Counted from the first letter of the stretch, positions 1 through 9,014 are shown. The stretch is 64,000 nucleotides of DNA from Acidobacteriota bacterium (GCA_035471785.1 DATIPQ010000049.1:1-64000); one strand, 5' to 3'. Numbers and translations are program-made. Notes: generated from the letters alone by a model not told the origin.

Positions 1-90
1 CCGATTTCGAAGGTCTGCCCAAATGCAGGATGTTGCCTGGCGGCTTGCTGGCACGGCAGGCAGCGGGGGAGTTGACCTGCGACTCTTGGC

Positions 91-393
91 TTAGGCTTGC
101 AGAGGGGGGCGTTGGACGCTCAGGCGGGCGCTGAGTTTTTGGCGGATGGCGCGATGATCGACGTCGGCCAGCTCGCACCAGTAGGTAAAACCGTCCTCAT
201 CGCTGCTGATCCAGTCGATGGCCTGCTTCTTGAGTTGGCGGTAGTCCTTGCGCGAGTGACGCTTGACGGCCGTCAGGTCGAGCACGGCTTCATGCCAGGC
301 CTGGCGCAGGATAGCGACTGCCAAATTGCGCTCGGAGCGGGAATCGAGGTTACTCTGGTGGCGTAGATTTTGTGCGAGTGCCCTTACTTTCAT
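91..393 (-). CDS. Small hypothetical protein
   Basis: A 100-residue cytoplasmic protein without signal peptide or membrane segment. It is basic in its first half and has a middle segment (residues about 60-88) that reads SSDEDGFTYWCELADVD followed by a charged helix. This resembles small phage- or mobile-element-associated proteins in which a similar block (DED...F...C..L.ld...vR..L) precedes a helix, but I recall that only loosely and assign no function. The first residues are rich in Arg/Asn/Ser. The gene stands alone upstream of the htrA-like gene on the same strand, about 115 nt from the nearest coding region. Confidence 0.55.
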   Translation of the reverse strand: MKVRALAQNLRHQSNLDSRSERNLAVAILRQAWHEAVLDLTAVKRHSRKDYRQLKKQAIDWISSDEDGFTYWCELADVDHRAIRQKLSARLSVQRPPLQA

Positions 394-507
394 CGGCGTC
401 GAATTCTAGCACAGATGGCCTTAATCTCAGCCTGATTTTTTGACCCCTTTCTCTTCACCGGACGGGCGGCCGGTTCTTTGGCTCGCCATCCGGGCCTGCC
501 TTTCGCC

Positions 508-1923
508 CTATTCCTTGATCAGGCCCAGGTAGCGGAAACGGCCCTGGCGCAGCACCTGCAGCACGATGGGCTGCCCCGTCTTGATGTCGGAAAGGGCCTG
601 GCGCAGTTGGCGCAGACTGGTGATGTCCGTACGGTTGACACCGTAGAGGATGTCGCCGGGCCGCAGGCCGCCGTTGTACTGGGGCGCATCCAGGGCGCGG
701 GCGGCTACCAGGACGCCTCCCAGCTTGCGGGGAGAGGGCAGCAAAGCGGCGATCTCGGGGGAAATGTCGATGGCCAGCACGCCCAGGGGCTGAACCAGGT
801 TGCGCTCGGGGTCGACCATCTGGCTGAAGCGCTCGGGGTCTTCGGGACGCTCGATCACCTGAACGCTGCGGGTCAGCCTTTCACCCTGGCGCAGCACTTC
901 GAGCGTTACGCTGTCGCCGACCGAATACTGGTAGAGATTGACGTCGAACTGGCGTCCGTTCTCCATCAGCTTGCCGTCCAGGGTGAGGACGATGTCGCCG
1001 ACTTGCAGCCCCGCCTGGCTGGCCGGGCTGGAGGGCAATACGTCGCCCAGGATGACGCCCCAATAGCGTTCCAGCCCCAGACCCTGGGCCAGCAAGGGAG
1101 TGATGGTCTGGGCGTGGACGCCGATGATTCCCCGCCGCACCCGTCCGTGCGTCTTGATCTGCTCATAGACGTTGCGGACGATGTTGGAAGGGGCCGCGAA
1201 GCCGATTCCCTCATTGCCTCCCGACTGGCTGAAGATGAGGGTGTTGATGCCCACGATCTCGCCTTCCATGTTGAGCAGCGGACCGCCGCTGTTGCCGGGA
1301 TTGATGGGGGCATCGGTCTGGATGTAGACCATGGGGTCTTCAGGCTCCAGTTGGCGGGCCACGGCACTGACCACGCCCAGCGTCACCGATCCCTCCAGTC
1401 CCAGAGGAGCGCCGAACGCCATCACCAGTTGACCCTGGCGAAGCCGGTCGGAATCACCCAGCGGCAGGGAGGGCAAGTCCTCCCCCTCCACCTTGAGCAG
1501 GGCCAGGTCGGTCTCCCGGTCGAACCCCACCAGGTGGGCGCCCTGGGCGGGCATAAGAGGGCGCAAAATGGATTGGTCGCTGTCTCCTTCAAGCGGCGGC
1601 CGGGCCAGGCGGACCTGAATCTTGGTGGCGTTTTCCACCACGTGGTGGTTGGTCAGGATATAGCCCGAGGAATCGACAACCACCCCTGATCCGCCGCTGC
1701 GCAGGCGCGGCAAGCCCGAACCCACGAAGGCGCCGTCCTCGACCGGCGCGTAGCCGGTGACGAAGATCTGCACGATGGAGGGATTGGCCTTCTCGACCAG
1801 GTCCTGAAAATCCTGGTTGAGTTCCTGCAGCCCCAGCCGGCTCTCCACCGTCTGGGCCAGGGGGGAAGGACACGTGAGCCAAAGGACGGCCAGCAAGACC
1901 CCCGCCCTCACCATGTGATTCAT
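508..1923 (-). CDS. HtrA/DegP-like serine protease with two PDZ domains
   Basis: Periplasmic trypsin-like protease of the S1C family, expected to degrade or refold misfolded envelope proteins. A Sec signal peptide covers about residues 1-24 and ends at PSPLAQ. The catalytic triad is visible: His94 in TNHHVV, Asp139 in ETDLALLK and Ser212 in NPGNSGGPLL. Two PDZ domains follow (roughly 265-350 and 375-470), each with a G-D-I-(V/L) core. At 471 aa the length matches DegP/DegQ proteins. A purine-rich GGGAGAGAAAGAG tract directly precedes the ATG. The glycerol kinase gene lies just upstream on the same strand (stop at 1939), so the two may share a transcript. Confidence 0.93.
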   Translation of the reverse strand: MNHMVRAGVLLAVLWLTCPSPLAQTVESRLGLQELNQDFQDLVEKANPSIVQIFVTGYAPVEDGAFVGSGLPRLRSGGSGVVVDSSGYILTNHHVVENATKIQVRLARPPLEGDSDQSILRPLMPAQGAHLVGFDRETDLALLKVEGEDLPSLPLGDSDRLRQGQLVMAFGAPLGLEGSVTLGVVSAVARQLEPEDPMVYIQTDAPINPGNSGGPLLNMEGEIVGINTLIFSQSGGNEGIGFAAPSNIVRNVYEQIKTHGRVRRGIIGVHAQTITPLLAQGLGLERYWGVILGDVLPSSPASQAGLQVGDIVLTLDGKLMENGRQFDVNLYQYSVGDSVTLEVLRQGERLTRSVQVIERPEDPERFSQMVDPERNLVQPLGVLAIDISPEIAALLPSPRKLGGVLVAARALDAPQYNGGLRPGDILYGVNRTDITSLRQLRQALSDIKTGQPIVLQVLRQGRFRYLGLIKE

Positions 1924-1938
1924 CTCTTTCTCTCCCGG

Positions 1939-3456
1939 CTACTCTTCTTCCACCCAGTCCAGAGTTCGCTGGACGGCCTTTTTCCAACCCGCGTAGCCTT
2001 CTTCCCGCTGCTCATCGCTCCAGCGCGGGTCCCATTGGCGGTCGCTGCGCCAGTTGGCCGCCAGGTCCTCGGTTCCTCCCCAATATCCTACCGCTAATCC
2101 AGCCGCGTAGGCCGCTCCCAGGGCGGTGGTCTCCAGCACCTTGGGACGCTCTACCGGGACGCCCAGAATATCGGCCTGCAACTGCATCAGGGTGTCGTTG
2201 ACGGTGGCGCCTCCGTCCACCTTGAGGACTTCCAGGGCCACCCCCGAGTCCTTTTCCATGGCCTCCACCACGTCGCGGGTCTGATAGCAGATGGCCTCCA
2301 GGGTGGCGCGGGCCAAATGTCCCTTGGTGTTGAAGCGCGAGAGTCCCACGATGGCCCCGCGGGCGTCAGGACGCCAGTAAGGCGCGAAGAGGCCCGAAAA
2401 GGCCGGCACAAAATAGGTGCCGCCGTTGTCTTCTACCGAATTGGCCAGGCTTTCCACCTCGCCGGCTTCGCGAATAACGCCCAATTGATCGCGCAGCCAC
2501 TGCACCGCCGATCCGGTGACGGCGATGGAGCCTTCCAGCGCATAGACCGCCTTCTCATCGCCCAGCCGATAGCAGGGTGTCGTCAAGAGTCCGGCTTGAG
2601 AGGTACAGATCTCGGTGCCGGTGTTGAGCAACATGAAGTTGCCCGTGCCGTAGGTGTTCTTGGCCTCGCCCGGATGGAAGCAGGCTTGCCCTACCGTGGC
2701 CGCCTGCTGATCGCCCAGATCGCCGCAGATGGGGACCTCCTTGCTGCCCGGTACCTTGCTGCGCACCAGCCCGTAAGGCTCGGGATCGGAGGAGGGGCGA
2801 ATCTCGGGCAGCATGGCCCGGGGAATGTCGAAGATCTCCAGCAGTTCCTCGTCCCAGTCCAGCGTCTGAAGGTTCATCAGCAGGGTGCGGCTGGCATTGG
2901 TGACGTCGGTGATGTGCTTGCCTCCCCGAGGACCTCCGGTGAGGTTCCAAATGACCCAGGTGTCGGGATTCCCGAAGACCGCCTCGCCCCTCTCGGACGC
3001 CTCCCTTACCCCCGAGACGTTGTCCAGGATCCAGCGCACCTTGGTGGCCGAAAAGTAGGTGGCGGGCGGCAAGCCGGTCTTGGCCCTGATGAGCTCGGCC
3101 TGCCCCTCCCGGTTGAGGCGGGAAACCATGTCCTGGGTGCGGGTGTCCTGCCACACGATGGCGTTGTACCAGGGGCGTCCCGTCTTGGGATTCCAGACGA
3201 TGGCCGTCTCGCGCTGGTTGGTGACACCCACCGCGCTCAGGTCGTCGGAGGTGAGTTGAGCCCGGCTGAGGGCGTTTTCGATGACGGTGGCGATATTGTT
3301 GGCGATTTCGACGGGATCGTGTTCCACCCAGCCCGGCTCGGGCATGATCTGCTCGTGTTCCAACTGGTGCTTGCCGATCTCCTTGGCCTGATGGTTGAAG
3401 ATCATGAAGCGGGTGCTGGTCGTCCCCTGGTCCACTGCCGCAACGAAATCGCTCAT
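1939..3456 (-). CDS. glpK: Glycerol kinase
   Basis: Phosphorylates glycerol to sn-glycerol 3-phosphate with ATP in the cytoplasm; FGGY carbohydrate kinase family. Near the N-terminus is the phosphate-binding DQGTTSTR motif; the second-domain motif [15 protein letters not shown] and the C-terminal [24 protein letters not shown] region complete the ASKHA fold. I start at [13 protein letters not shown] because an AGAAAGG tract precedes it; the frame stays open for 37 more upstream codons that look non-coding. The resulting 505 aa is the normal length of the family. No glpF or glpD is adjacent. Confidence 0.95.
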   Translation of the reverse strand: MSDFVAAVDQGTTSTRFMIFNHQAKEIGKHQLEHEQIMPEPGWVEHDPVEIANNIATVIENALSRAQLTSDDLSAVGVTNQRETAIVWNPKTGRPWYNAIVWQDTRTQDMVSRLNREGQAELIRAKTGLPPATYFSATKVRWILDNVSGVREASERGEAVFGNPDTWVIWNLTGGPRGGKHITDVTNASRTLLMNLQTLDWDEELLEIFDIPRAMLPEIRPSSDPEPYGLVRSKVPGSKEVPICGDLGDQQAATVGQACFHPGEAKNTYGTGNFMLLNTGTEICTSQAGLLTTPCYRLGDEKAVYALEGSIAVTGSAVQWLRDQLGVIREAGEVESLANSVEDNGGTYFVPAFSGLFAPYWRPDARGAIVGLSRFNTKGHLARATLEAICYQTRDVVEAMEKDSGVALEVLKVDGGATVNDTLMQLQADILGVPVERPKVLETTALGAAYAAGLAVGYWGGTEDLAANWRSDRQWDPRWSDEQREEGYAGWKKAVQRTLDWVEEE

Positions 3457-3550
3457 GCTCGCCCTTTCTCTGCTTCGCCCAATCGAGAGGTCATAAGGTG
3501 AGGCTGGAATCTTAGCAAGACGCGGTCGGGCAGGCCAAGCCGCCTTTTGT

Positions 3551-3579
3551 TTGACTTTGTCGGACAAATAGAGCAGAGT
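3551..3579 (+). promoter_or_regulatory. Promoter with palindromic operator upstream of padR
   Basis: A -35-like TTGACT (3551-3556) is followed 17 bp later by a weak -10 candidate CAGAGT (3574-3579). A perfect palindrome TTTGTC-G-GACAAA (3556-3568) fills the spacer. PadR regulators commonly repress their own operon through a dyad overlapping the promoter, so this is a plausible autoregulatory operator. The -10 match is poor. Confidence 0.5.
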
Positions 3580-3586
3580 AGGCCGC

Positions 3587-3916
3587 GTGACTGATTTTCA
3601 TCTCGGGGAATTCGAACAATTGGTGCTGCTGGCGCTGATGCGTCTGGGGGAGAACGCCTATGGAGTAACGGTGCGCGAAGAGCTGCTCAGCCAGGCTGGG
3701 CGCGAGACTTCGTTGGGAACCGTCTACAAGACTCTGGAGCGCTTGCAGGAGAAGGGATGCGTGTCCTGCCGCATCGGCCAGCCCACGGCCGAAAGGGGCG
3801 GACGGCGCAAGAAGTTCTATCGCGTCGAGCCTCTGGGCGCCAGGGCGCTGGAGCGTTCCTTGCAGGCCCTGCGCCGCATGGCCGAGGGCTTGGACGAGAA
3901 AACGGAGACCCCATGA
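3587..3916 (+). CDS. PadR-family transcriptional regulator
   Basis: Winged-helix DNA-binding protein of 109 aa. Residues 7-20 ([14 protein letters not shown]) form the first helix and [15 protein letters not shown] the recognition region, followed by the Gly/Arg-rich wing [18 protein letters not shown], all typical of PadR. It uses a GTG start just after AGTAGG. Its stop overlaps the ATG of the next gene (ATGA at 3913-3916), the usual pairing of PadR repressors with ADOP-type permeases in Acidobacteriota, so it should regulate that permease operon. The permease itself is decayed, which leaves the regulator possibly without a functional target here. Confidence 0.9.
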   Translation: MTDFHLGEFEQLVLLALMRLGENAYGVTVREELLSQAGRETSLGTVYKTLERLQEKGCVSCRIGQPTAERGGRRKKFYRVEPLGARALERSLQALRRMAEGLDEKTETP

Positions 3917-4994
3917 GCCGCCGCTTCCGTCCGCCCGTTCTGGCCCGCCGCCTTCTGCAATGGGGCATCCCTTCAGCCCAGCAGGAATTCCTGCTGGGAG
4001 ATCTGGAAGAAGAGGCCTGCCGGCATGAGCGTCGCAGCGGAGGAGCTGCCGCCCGCATCTGGTATTGGAAGCAGACCCTGGCTGCGTTAGCCGCTCTGGC
4101 CGGGCCTGGCAAGCGTCCGGGGACGTCCACCTTTCGTCACAGAGGAGAAGTCGTCATGCAAACCCTGCATCAGGACTTGCGCTTCGGATTGCGCCAAGTC
4201 GTCAAGAACCCCGTTTTCTCGTTGATTGCCGTGCTCACCCTGGCCTTGGGCATAGGTTCCAACACAGCCATTTTCAGTGTGATCAGCGGCGTACTTCTGG
4301 AGCCTCTGCCCTATCGGCAGCCGTCCACGCTGGTCAAGATCTGGAACCACTGGCCTGATTTTCCGCGGGGTTCGATCTCCGTTCCCGAGTACGAGGACTT
4401 TCGCCAAGGACTTCCCGGCTTGCAGCAGATCGGGCTGCACAACGTCCGCGGCCTCAACCTGAGCGCGGGGGATGGCCCGCCCGAGGCACGGCGCAGGGAA
4501 CTGGCGGTTCGGGGGGCCCTGGGCGCGGGAGGCCTGCGATTAGCCGGGCAACTGCTCTCCGAGAGCCTGGTGCTGTCGACCTTGGGCGGAATCTCGGGCG
4601 TGCTGATCGCCTTTGGAGCCGTTTCCTGGCTACGCACGCTGAATCCTCCGGGGATTCCCCGCCTGCAGACAGTGGCTGTGGATGAACGGGCCCTGGCTTT
4701 GACTTTGCTCTTGACCCTGCTCTCGGCCTTGCTCTTTGGTTTGGCTCCAGCCCGCCGCGCCTGGGGCCTGGATGTCTCTGAGGCCCTTCGCGAGCAAGGA
4801 CGGCGATGGGAGTGGTCGGGGCCCTCTGGCTGGGTCAAGCGATGGAGGGATTGCTCTTCGGCGTCGACTCCTTCGATCCTCCCACGCTGTTGGGAGTGCT
4901 GGCCGTCCTGCTGTTGTCGGCGTTGTTGGCCGGACTGCGCCCGGCGCGGCGGGCCCTGAAGGTTGATCCGGTGGTGGCTCTGCGCGGCGACTAA
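3913..4994 (+). pseudogene. Decayed ADOP/MacB-like ABC permease (internal deletions, frameshift)
   Basis: Remnant of an acidobacterial duplicated orphan permease, normally about 800-900 aa with two MacB-core/FtsX units. The start ([10 protein letters not shown]) carries the N-terminal prefix domain that accompanies PadR-linked members; the first transmembrane helix and MacB core follow ([16 protein letters not shown]). At about 4485 the periplasmic core breaks off and reads straight into [14 protein letters not shown] of the first FtsX domain, so about 200 codons are missing. After [10 protein letters not shown] (about 4800) the sequence jumps again: the C-terminal FtsX end ([17 protein letters not shown] to VDPVVALRGD) continues in another frame to the stop at 4992-4994. 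The second core is lost. A metagenomic mis-assembly could produce the same picture. Confidence 0.8.
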
Positions 4995-5028
4995 GCGCCC
5001 TCCACAAAAACCCTCATGCCACGAAAAA

Positions 5029-5056
5029 GCGGTGCCGACGGATCTGCCGGCACCGC
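5029..5056 (+). terminator. Hairpin downstream of the permease remnant
   Basis: GCGGTGCCG (5029-5037) pairs perfectly with CGGCACCGC (5048-5056) across a 10-nt loop, 35 nt after the permease stop. No T-tract follows, so it is only a possible terminator or part of the adjoining repeat region. Confidence 0.35.
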
Positions 5057-5086
5057 CCGTGGGGTATTCGTTGGAAGCGGTCTGAA

Positions 5087-5429
5087 CCAGTGCAGTGCGT
5101 CAGAAGTTTCGAGCCACCCTGTCGCGTTATCCCACGCTTTCAGCGTTCAGACCTTTGCCCTCGAAACCCAGGGTGGCGCCACCGTCTCGCTTGCGCTCGC
5201 CGGGGCTGACCCTGGGCTGACGAATCGCTCGCCTTCAGCGAGCCCGGACTTGACTTTCAACACAGTCGCTGAGCTGGCGAATCGCTCGCCTTCAGCGAGC
5301 CCGGACTTGACTTCCAACACAGTCTCTGGGCTGGCGAATTGCGCCCCTTCGGGGTTCTTTCGAACTTCGCATATCGCACCTCGAACTTGGCAAGGCCCTG
5401 GCTCAGAGTTTTATGACTGGCAGCACTAG
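5087..5429 (+). repeat. Dispersed element A, copy 1 (two 57-bp hairpin units)
   Basis: Non-coding element shared with 10414-10757 and 23056-23484. It begins TGCAGTGCGTCAGAAG (preceded by CCAG) and ends TGACTGGCAGCA followed by CTAG (5426-5429). Inside are an arm pair CCACCCTG/CAGGGTGG, a small ACGCT-TTC-AGCGT hairpin, and two 57-bp units each carrying GCTCGC-cttca-GCGAGC (first at 5227-5243), then a terminal degenerate unit with CCCC-TTC-GGGG. The two ends form an imperfect inverted repeat (about 11 of 16 positions). Open frames across it are by-products of its period being a multiple of three. Together with copy B1 it fills the 518-nt gap between the permease remnant and the PKD protein. Confidence 0.85.
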
Positions 5430-5516
5430 GTGCCCAACAGGTTCACACACGGGTCAAATTCCAGCGCCCGCGGTGATGACCTAATTGCTCTCGGCGATAT
5501 GAGGCAGCTCGACTAG
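5426..5516 (+). repeat. Dispersed element B, copy 1
   Basis: A 91-bp element sharing its left CTAG (5426-5429) with the right end of element A copy 1 and ending at CTAG 5513-5516, which is also the TAG stop of the PKD-domain gene on the minus strand. Shared blocks with the other copies: CTAGGTGGCCAACAAG (here TAGGTGCCCAACAGG), a central AGCG..CCGCGGTGA segment and AATTGCTCTCGGCG.TATGAGG. Confidence 0.8.
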
Positions 5517-7879
5517 AAGTTGACTGTCGCTTCGTTCGAGCAGACCGAGGTTCCCTCCTCGCACACCTGGTAGACGTAGGTGCCTGAGCCGCGCTGGTTG
5601 ATGTTGTCGCGGAAGGCTCCGTCGTTGGCAGTGGTGGCGATGAGCACGCCGTTGCGGAAGACATCGACGTTGGAGGTGGTGGCTCCGCTCCAGGTCAGGT
5701 CAGCCTTTTGCAGACCCCTCTCCTTGCTGCCCACCGCGCTCAGGCTGATGGGGACGACCGGAGGCTCGGTGACCGAAACCAGTTGCGAGTCGATGTCGCT
5801 GGCGCCGCCGTCGTCTGTGACGGTGAGCGTGACGGTGTAATCGCCTTCCGCCGCATAGGTGTGGTTGGCGGTCTCACCGCTGGCCGAGGACCCGTCTCCG
5901 AAGTTCCAGTCGTAGCTGGCAATGGTTCCGTCGCTGTCGCTCGATCCGCCGCCGTCGAAGCTGCAACTCAAATCGGTGCAGTTGAAGGTGAAGGAAGCGG
6001 TGGGAGGCGAGTTGATCCCGTCATCGACACTGACTGTCTGCGAATCGTTGCCGGTAGCGCCGCCGTCGTCGGTGACGGTCAACGTGACGGTGTAATCGCC
6101 TTCGGCCGCGTAGCTGTGGTTGGCCGTTTGGCCGCTGGCCGAGGATCCGTCGCCGAAATCCCAGTCGTAGCTGGCTATGGTTCCATCGCTGTCAGTGGAA
6201 CCGCTGCCGTCAAAGCTGCAATCCAGGTTGTTGCAGTTGAAGGTAAAGGAGGCGGTGGGCGGGATGTTGCCGTCGCCCACGCTGAACTCGCACACGAAGG
6301 TGCTCCACTGGAATGCTCCGGTGGTCTCGAAGACTTCGTTGGTGTGCCAGAAGGAGTCGGTGACCGGATCGACAGCCGTGGCCGAGTAGTCGCCGGCACG
6401 GTTGACGTCGGTCTGGACGCCCGATCCGGCGGCGCAGATCACTTCCTCGGCGTCGAGGACGCCGCTGCCGCTGTTGGCGGCCGACTGACCCGCAACCGCC
6501 GTCGAGACGAAGGTGTTGGGGCTTGAAATCAGGTAGCCGATGCCGATGTCTCCGGCGGCGTTCATGGCCGCGCTGGGTATCCAACGGTGTTCTCCGTCGG
6601 CGGGTCCGAAGGTGCCTTCCTGGTAAAGGGACCAGGTTCCGCCCGTCTCCCGCATTTCGTACCAGCGGATTCCGGCGCGTCCGCCGCCCACGTCGACCGT
6701 GTGGGCGGTCACCATGCTGCGGTGAGTCCCGAAGTCGCGGATCTGGAGGCGGTGCATAAGCCGGTCGGAAAGGGCTTCCAGCGCCGGACCGTTGTCGGGC
6801 TGGGGTACGCAGGCTTCCCGCGAAGCCCCGCACAGGTCGGCGTCGAAGGGCGTGATGGGAATTTCCGCGATTCGCGACACCGAGGCGTTCTCGGTGTTCC
6901 AGTCGACGTCGATCTGCCAGATGTCGAAGAGGTTGCTCTGCGACATGGCCGTGCCGAAGAGAGCCGGCGCGCTTCCCGCACCGTCCAGATCGCCGGCCAC
7001 GAAACCGAATTCGTTGCGGCCGATGTTGAAGCCGATCAGGGTGGCCGGGTTGCCGGCGTACATGGCATCCTTGTCCATCACTCCCAGAAAGGTCCCGTCG
7101 AAGTTAAAGAAGGGCCCCCGCGGACGGAACAGGTTGGCGATCATGGTGATGGAGTCGGATACGATTCCGTGCTTGGGATAGTCGTTGAAGCCGATATTGT
7201 CGAATGAGAATTCATATCGGTTGTAGGCGCCGGTGGGATCTCCGGTCTGAGAGATGGCCACGCACTGGGAGAAGCTGCTCAGGTTACTCGGGAAAGCGAA
7301 CTGGCTCACCAGCCATCGGTCAGCCTGATCGTCGTAGAGGACGATCGGGTCCCCCTGGTTGAAGGCCTGGCAGTTCCCCCCGATACCGGCCCAAAAAGCA
7401 TTGCTGGGAAAGGGACCATCCATGAGCACGTTCCCGTTCTTGTCATAAATAGTGGTCAGCAGGTTGATCATCTGCACGTAGTGATTGGGGCCCACGTCGC
7501 CGTCGGTGTCCGGGGGCGCAACCAGGAATCCCAGGACGCTGGCGTTGTCATCGTTGCCAGCTCCCGGAAAACCTGAGCTTACCGACGTGAGGGCGTTGCC
7601 TGTGGTTTCCTGCAACAGGACGTCGGGCAGCGAAGGTCCGCCGTCCTGAGAAGGGCCGACGGGCTCGCCGCGGTAGTTGATGATCTCGCGCGGGGGGCCG
7701 GGCCGATATCCTAAGAGCCGCGCTTCAGCCGCCGCCGACCTGAGAGACTCGAGGGGGCGGTTGGCCGCGTGTTTCTGGATCTTCTCCAGGGCCACATCGC
7801 TCTGCGCCAACACCGGCAGGGCGCCGAAGGACAGCAACAGGCCGCAGAGAACGACAAGAGCCGTTCGCGAATGATACAT
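5513..7879 (-). CDS. Secreted PKD-domain protein
   Basis: Exported protein of about 788 aa. The chosen start MYHSRTALVV has AAAGG seven nt upstream and begins a clean Sec signal peptide ending at LPVLAQ. The large N-terminal half (to about residue 530) is a beta-rich region with YDDQADRWLVSQF, typical of secreted proteins that mix a propeller-like or uncharacterised domain with PKD repeats. Two near-identical PKD domains follow, each with the SFDGSGSTDSDGTIASYDWD-type core and DYTVTLTVTDDGG, then a C-terminal fibronectin-like segment (about 80 aa) with paired Cys (CEEGTSVC). No peptidase or glycosidase motif is evident; a surface-adhesive role is only an inference. The TAG stop lies in the terminal CTAG of an inserted repeat. 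Confidence 0.85.
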   Translation of the reverse strand: MYHSRTALVVLCGLLLSFGALPVLAQSDVALEKIQKHAANRPLESLRSAAAEARLLGYRPGPPREIINYRGEPVGPSQDGGPSLPDVLLQETTGNALTSVSSGFPGAGNDDNASVLGFLVAPPDTDGDVGPNHYVQMINLLTTIYDKNGNVLMDGPFPSNAFWAGIGGNCQAFNQGDPIVLYDDQADRWLVSQFAFPSNLSSFSQCVAISQTGDPTGAYNRYEFSFDNIGFNDYPKHGIVSDSITMIANLFRPRGPFFNFDGTFLGVMDKDAMYAGNPATLIGFNIGRNEFGFVAGDLDGAGSAPALFGTAMSQSNLFDIWQIDVDWNTENASVSRIAEIPITPFDADLCGASREACVPQPDNGPALEALSDRLMHRLQIRDFGTHRSMVTAHTVDVGGGRAGIRWYEMRETGGTWSLYQEGTFGPADGEHRWIPSAAMNAAGDIGIGYLISSPNTFVSTAVAGQSAANSGSGVLDAEEVICAAGSGVQTDVNRAGDYSATAVDPVTDSFWHTNEVFETTGAFQWSTFVCEFSVGDGNIPPTASFTFNCNNLDCSFDGSGSTDSDGTIASYDWDFGDGSSASGQTANHSYAAEGDYTVTLTVTDDGGATGNDSQTVSVDDGINSPPTASFTFNCTDLSCSFDGGGSSDSDGTIASYDWNFGDGSSASGETANHTYAAEGDYTVTLTVTDDGGASDIDSQLVSVTEPPVVPISLSAVGSKERGLQKADLTWSGATTSNVDVFRNGVLIATTANDGAFRDNINQRGSGTYVYQVCEEGTSVCSNEATVNF

Positions 7880-8009
7880 TGGTTGACCTTTCTCTAGCAA
7901 GCAGTGTATGCACTTTCCAATGCTTCAAGCATTGGAAAAACCAATCAAAAGTTCGCTCCCTTCTACCCTTTTCGGCCCGTTTTGTCAATAAGTTTAAGGC
8001 AGGGACCGC

Positions 8010-8039
8010 TTGTCACCGGAGAGATTCTGTTGGTATCCT
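8010..8039 (+). promoter_or_regulatory. Promoter, probably leaderless, for 8049 gene
   Basis: TTGTCA (8010-8015) and TATCCT (8034-8039) are 18 bp apart. The ATG at 8049 starts 9 nt after the -10 box, so the transcript would begin at or near the start codon with no room for a ribosome binding site. Confidence 0.5.
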
Positions 8040-8048
8040 CGCGCGGTC

Positions 8049-9008
8049 ATGAGCCGATTTTCCCTAACCTTTTGGGCTTTGATAGGCGCCCTGTTGGTGA
8101 CGGTGAGCTTGTCGGCCCGGCAAGAGCAGGAAGCCGAGGGCCACTCCGAGGACTTGTCCGAGGTCATTGGACGGGTGCGCCAGGAGGCGGGTCCCTACTA
8201 CCTGCGCGTGGACTGCACCGACGAGAGGGGCGCCCGCAACCTGGAGGTCTTTCCTTCCGGCGTGGCCATTTGGGACCAGCGCGTCCAGCTCCCTCTGGAG
8301 GACTCCGAGCGGGTCGAGTTGTTGGGGATTCTGCTGGAGCGCGGATTCGCCGAACTGAAACCTCTTTACGGCGGCAAAAAGGAGTCCGGGGAAGGAGAGG
8401 GACCGCTGCGCATTTCCTGTCAGGTGGAATTGAGCGTCGAGGAGCGGCGTAAGGTCTCCCGCCAGTTGGCCGACGGCGAGCAGTCTGCGCGATTGGTCCC
8501 CCTGGCTGGAGTTCTGTTGGACCGGATAGCCCCCCTGGCTCAGAAGCGGGGGGTAACGGCGGACGATCTTAGCGACGGATTGAGCAAGCTGAGTGAGGGC
8601 GTCCTGGGCCTGGAGGCGCTGCGTCTGCTCTTCGTCGATTTGCCCGAAGAGGGCAGCCAGCCCGGCCAGATCATGCAAGTCGAGAAGGGAAAGGCCTGGG
8701 TACGCCCTTATTATCCGGGGCGAGAACTGGGCCAAGAGTCGCCGCTGCCGCTCGGGGATGCACAGGTCTCACGGCTGGCCAAGGTGCTTGACCGGGCCAT
8801 GGTCAGTTCCATGCCGGTCAACCTGTGGGCCAAGGGCCAGATCGAGGTGCAGGTCCGCATTCTCGATCACGACAAGACTCTGCTGGCCCGGCCTTTCGGC
8901 CGCTTGACTCCCCAGGGGCTGGGCGAGTTGCAGCAGCGCTTCGACCGATTGGTCGAGGACTTGAGAGAGCTTCGCTCGCGCTGGTCGTCTTTGCCGGTCG
9001 AGAAGTGA
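8049..9008 (+). CDS. Hypothetical exported protein
   Basis: A 319-residue protein beginning MSRFSLTFWALIGALLVTV, a signal peptide or N-terminal anchor ending near LSARQ. The remainder is soluble, charged and Leu-rich, with two similar segments (around residues 35-110 and 200-300) that may be repeats of one alpha/beta fold. I do not recognise a family. The start is chosen at the Met beginning the hydrophobic segment; an in-frame upstream Met at 8010 overlaps the promoter. It is divergent from the PKD protein and convergent with the MATE exporter, with only 6 nt between stops. Confidence 0.7.
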   Translation: MSRFSLTFWALIGALLVTVSLSARQEQEAEGHSEDLSEVIGRVRQEAGPYYLRVDCTDERGARNLEVFPSGVAIWDQRVQLPLEDSERVELLGILLERGFAELKPLYGGKKESGEGEGPLRISCQVELSVEERRKVSRQLADGEQSARLVPLAGVLLDRIAPLAQKRGVTADDLSDGLSKLSEGVLGLEALRLLFVDLPEEGSQPGQIMQVEKGKAWVRPYYPGRELGQESPLPLGDAQVSRLAKVLDRAMVSSMPVNLWAKGQIEVQVRILDHDKTLLARPFGRLTPQGLGELQQRFDRLVEDLRELRSRWSSLPVEK

Positions 9009-9014
9009 CGGCTG

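Noticed and set aside
478-1689. Long open frame on the plus strand opposite htrA
   Set aside because: It is antisense to a clear protease gene; composition follows GC bias and it has no recognisable protein content. The same applies to frames at 2317-3501, 11028-12230, 12975-14798 and 28324-30021.
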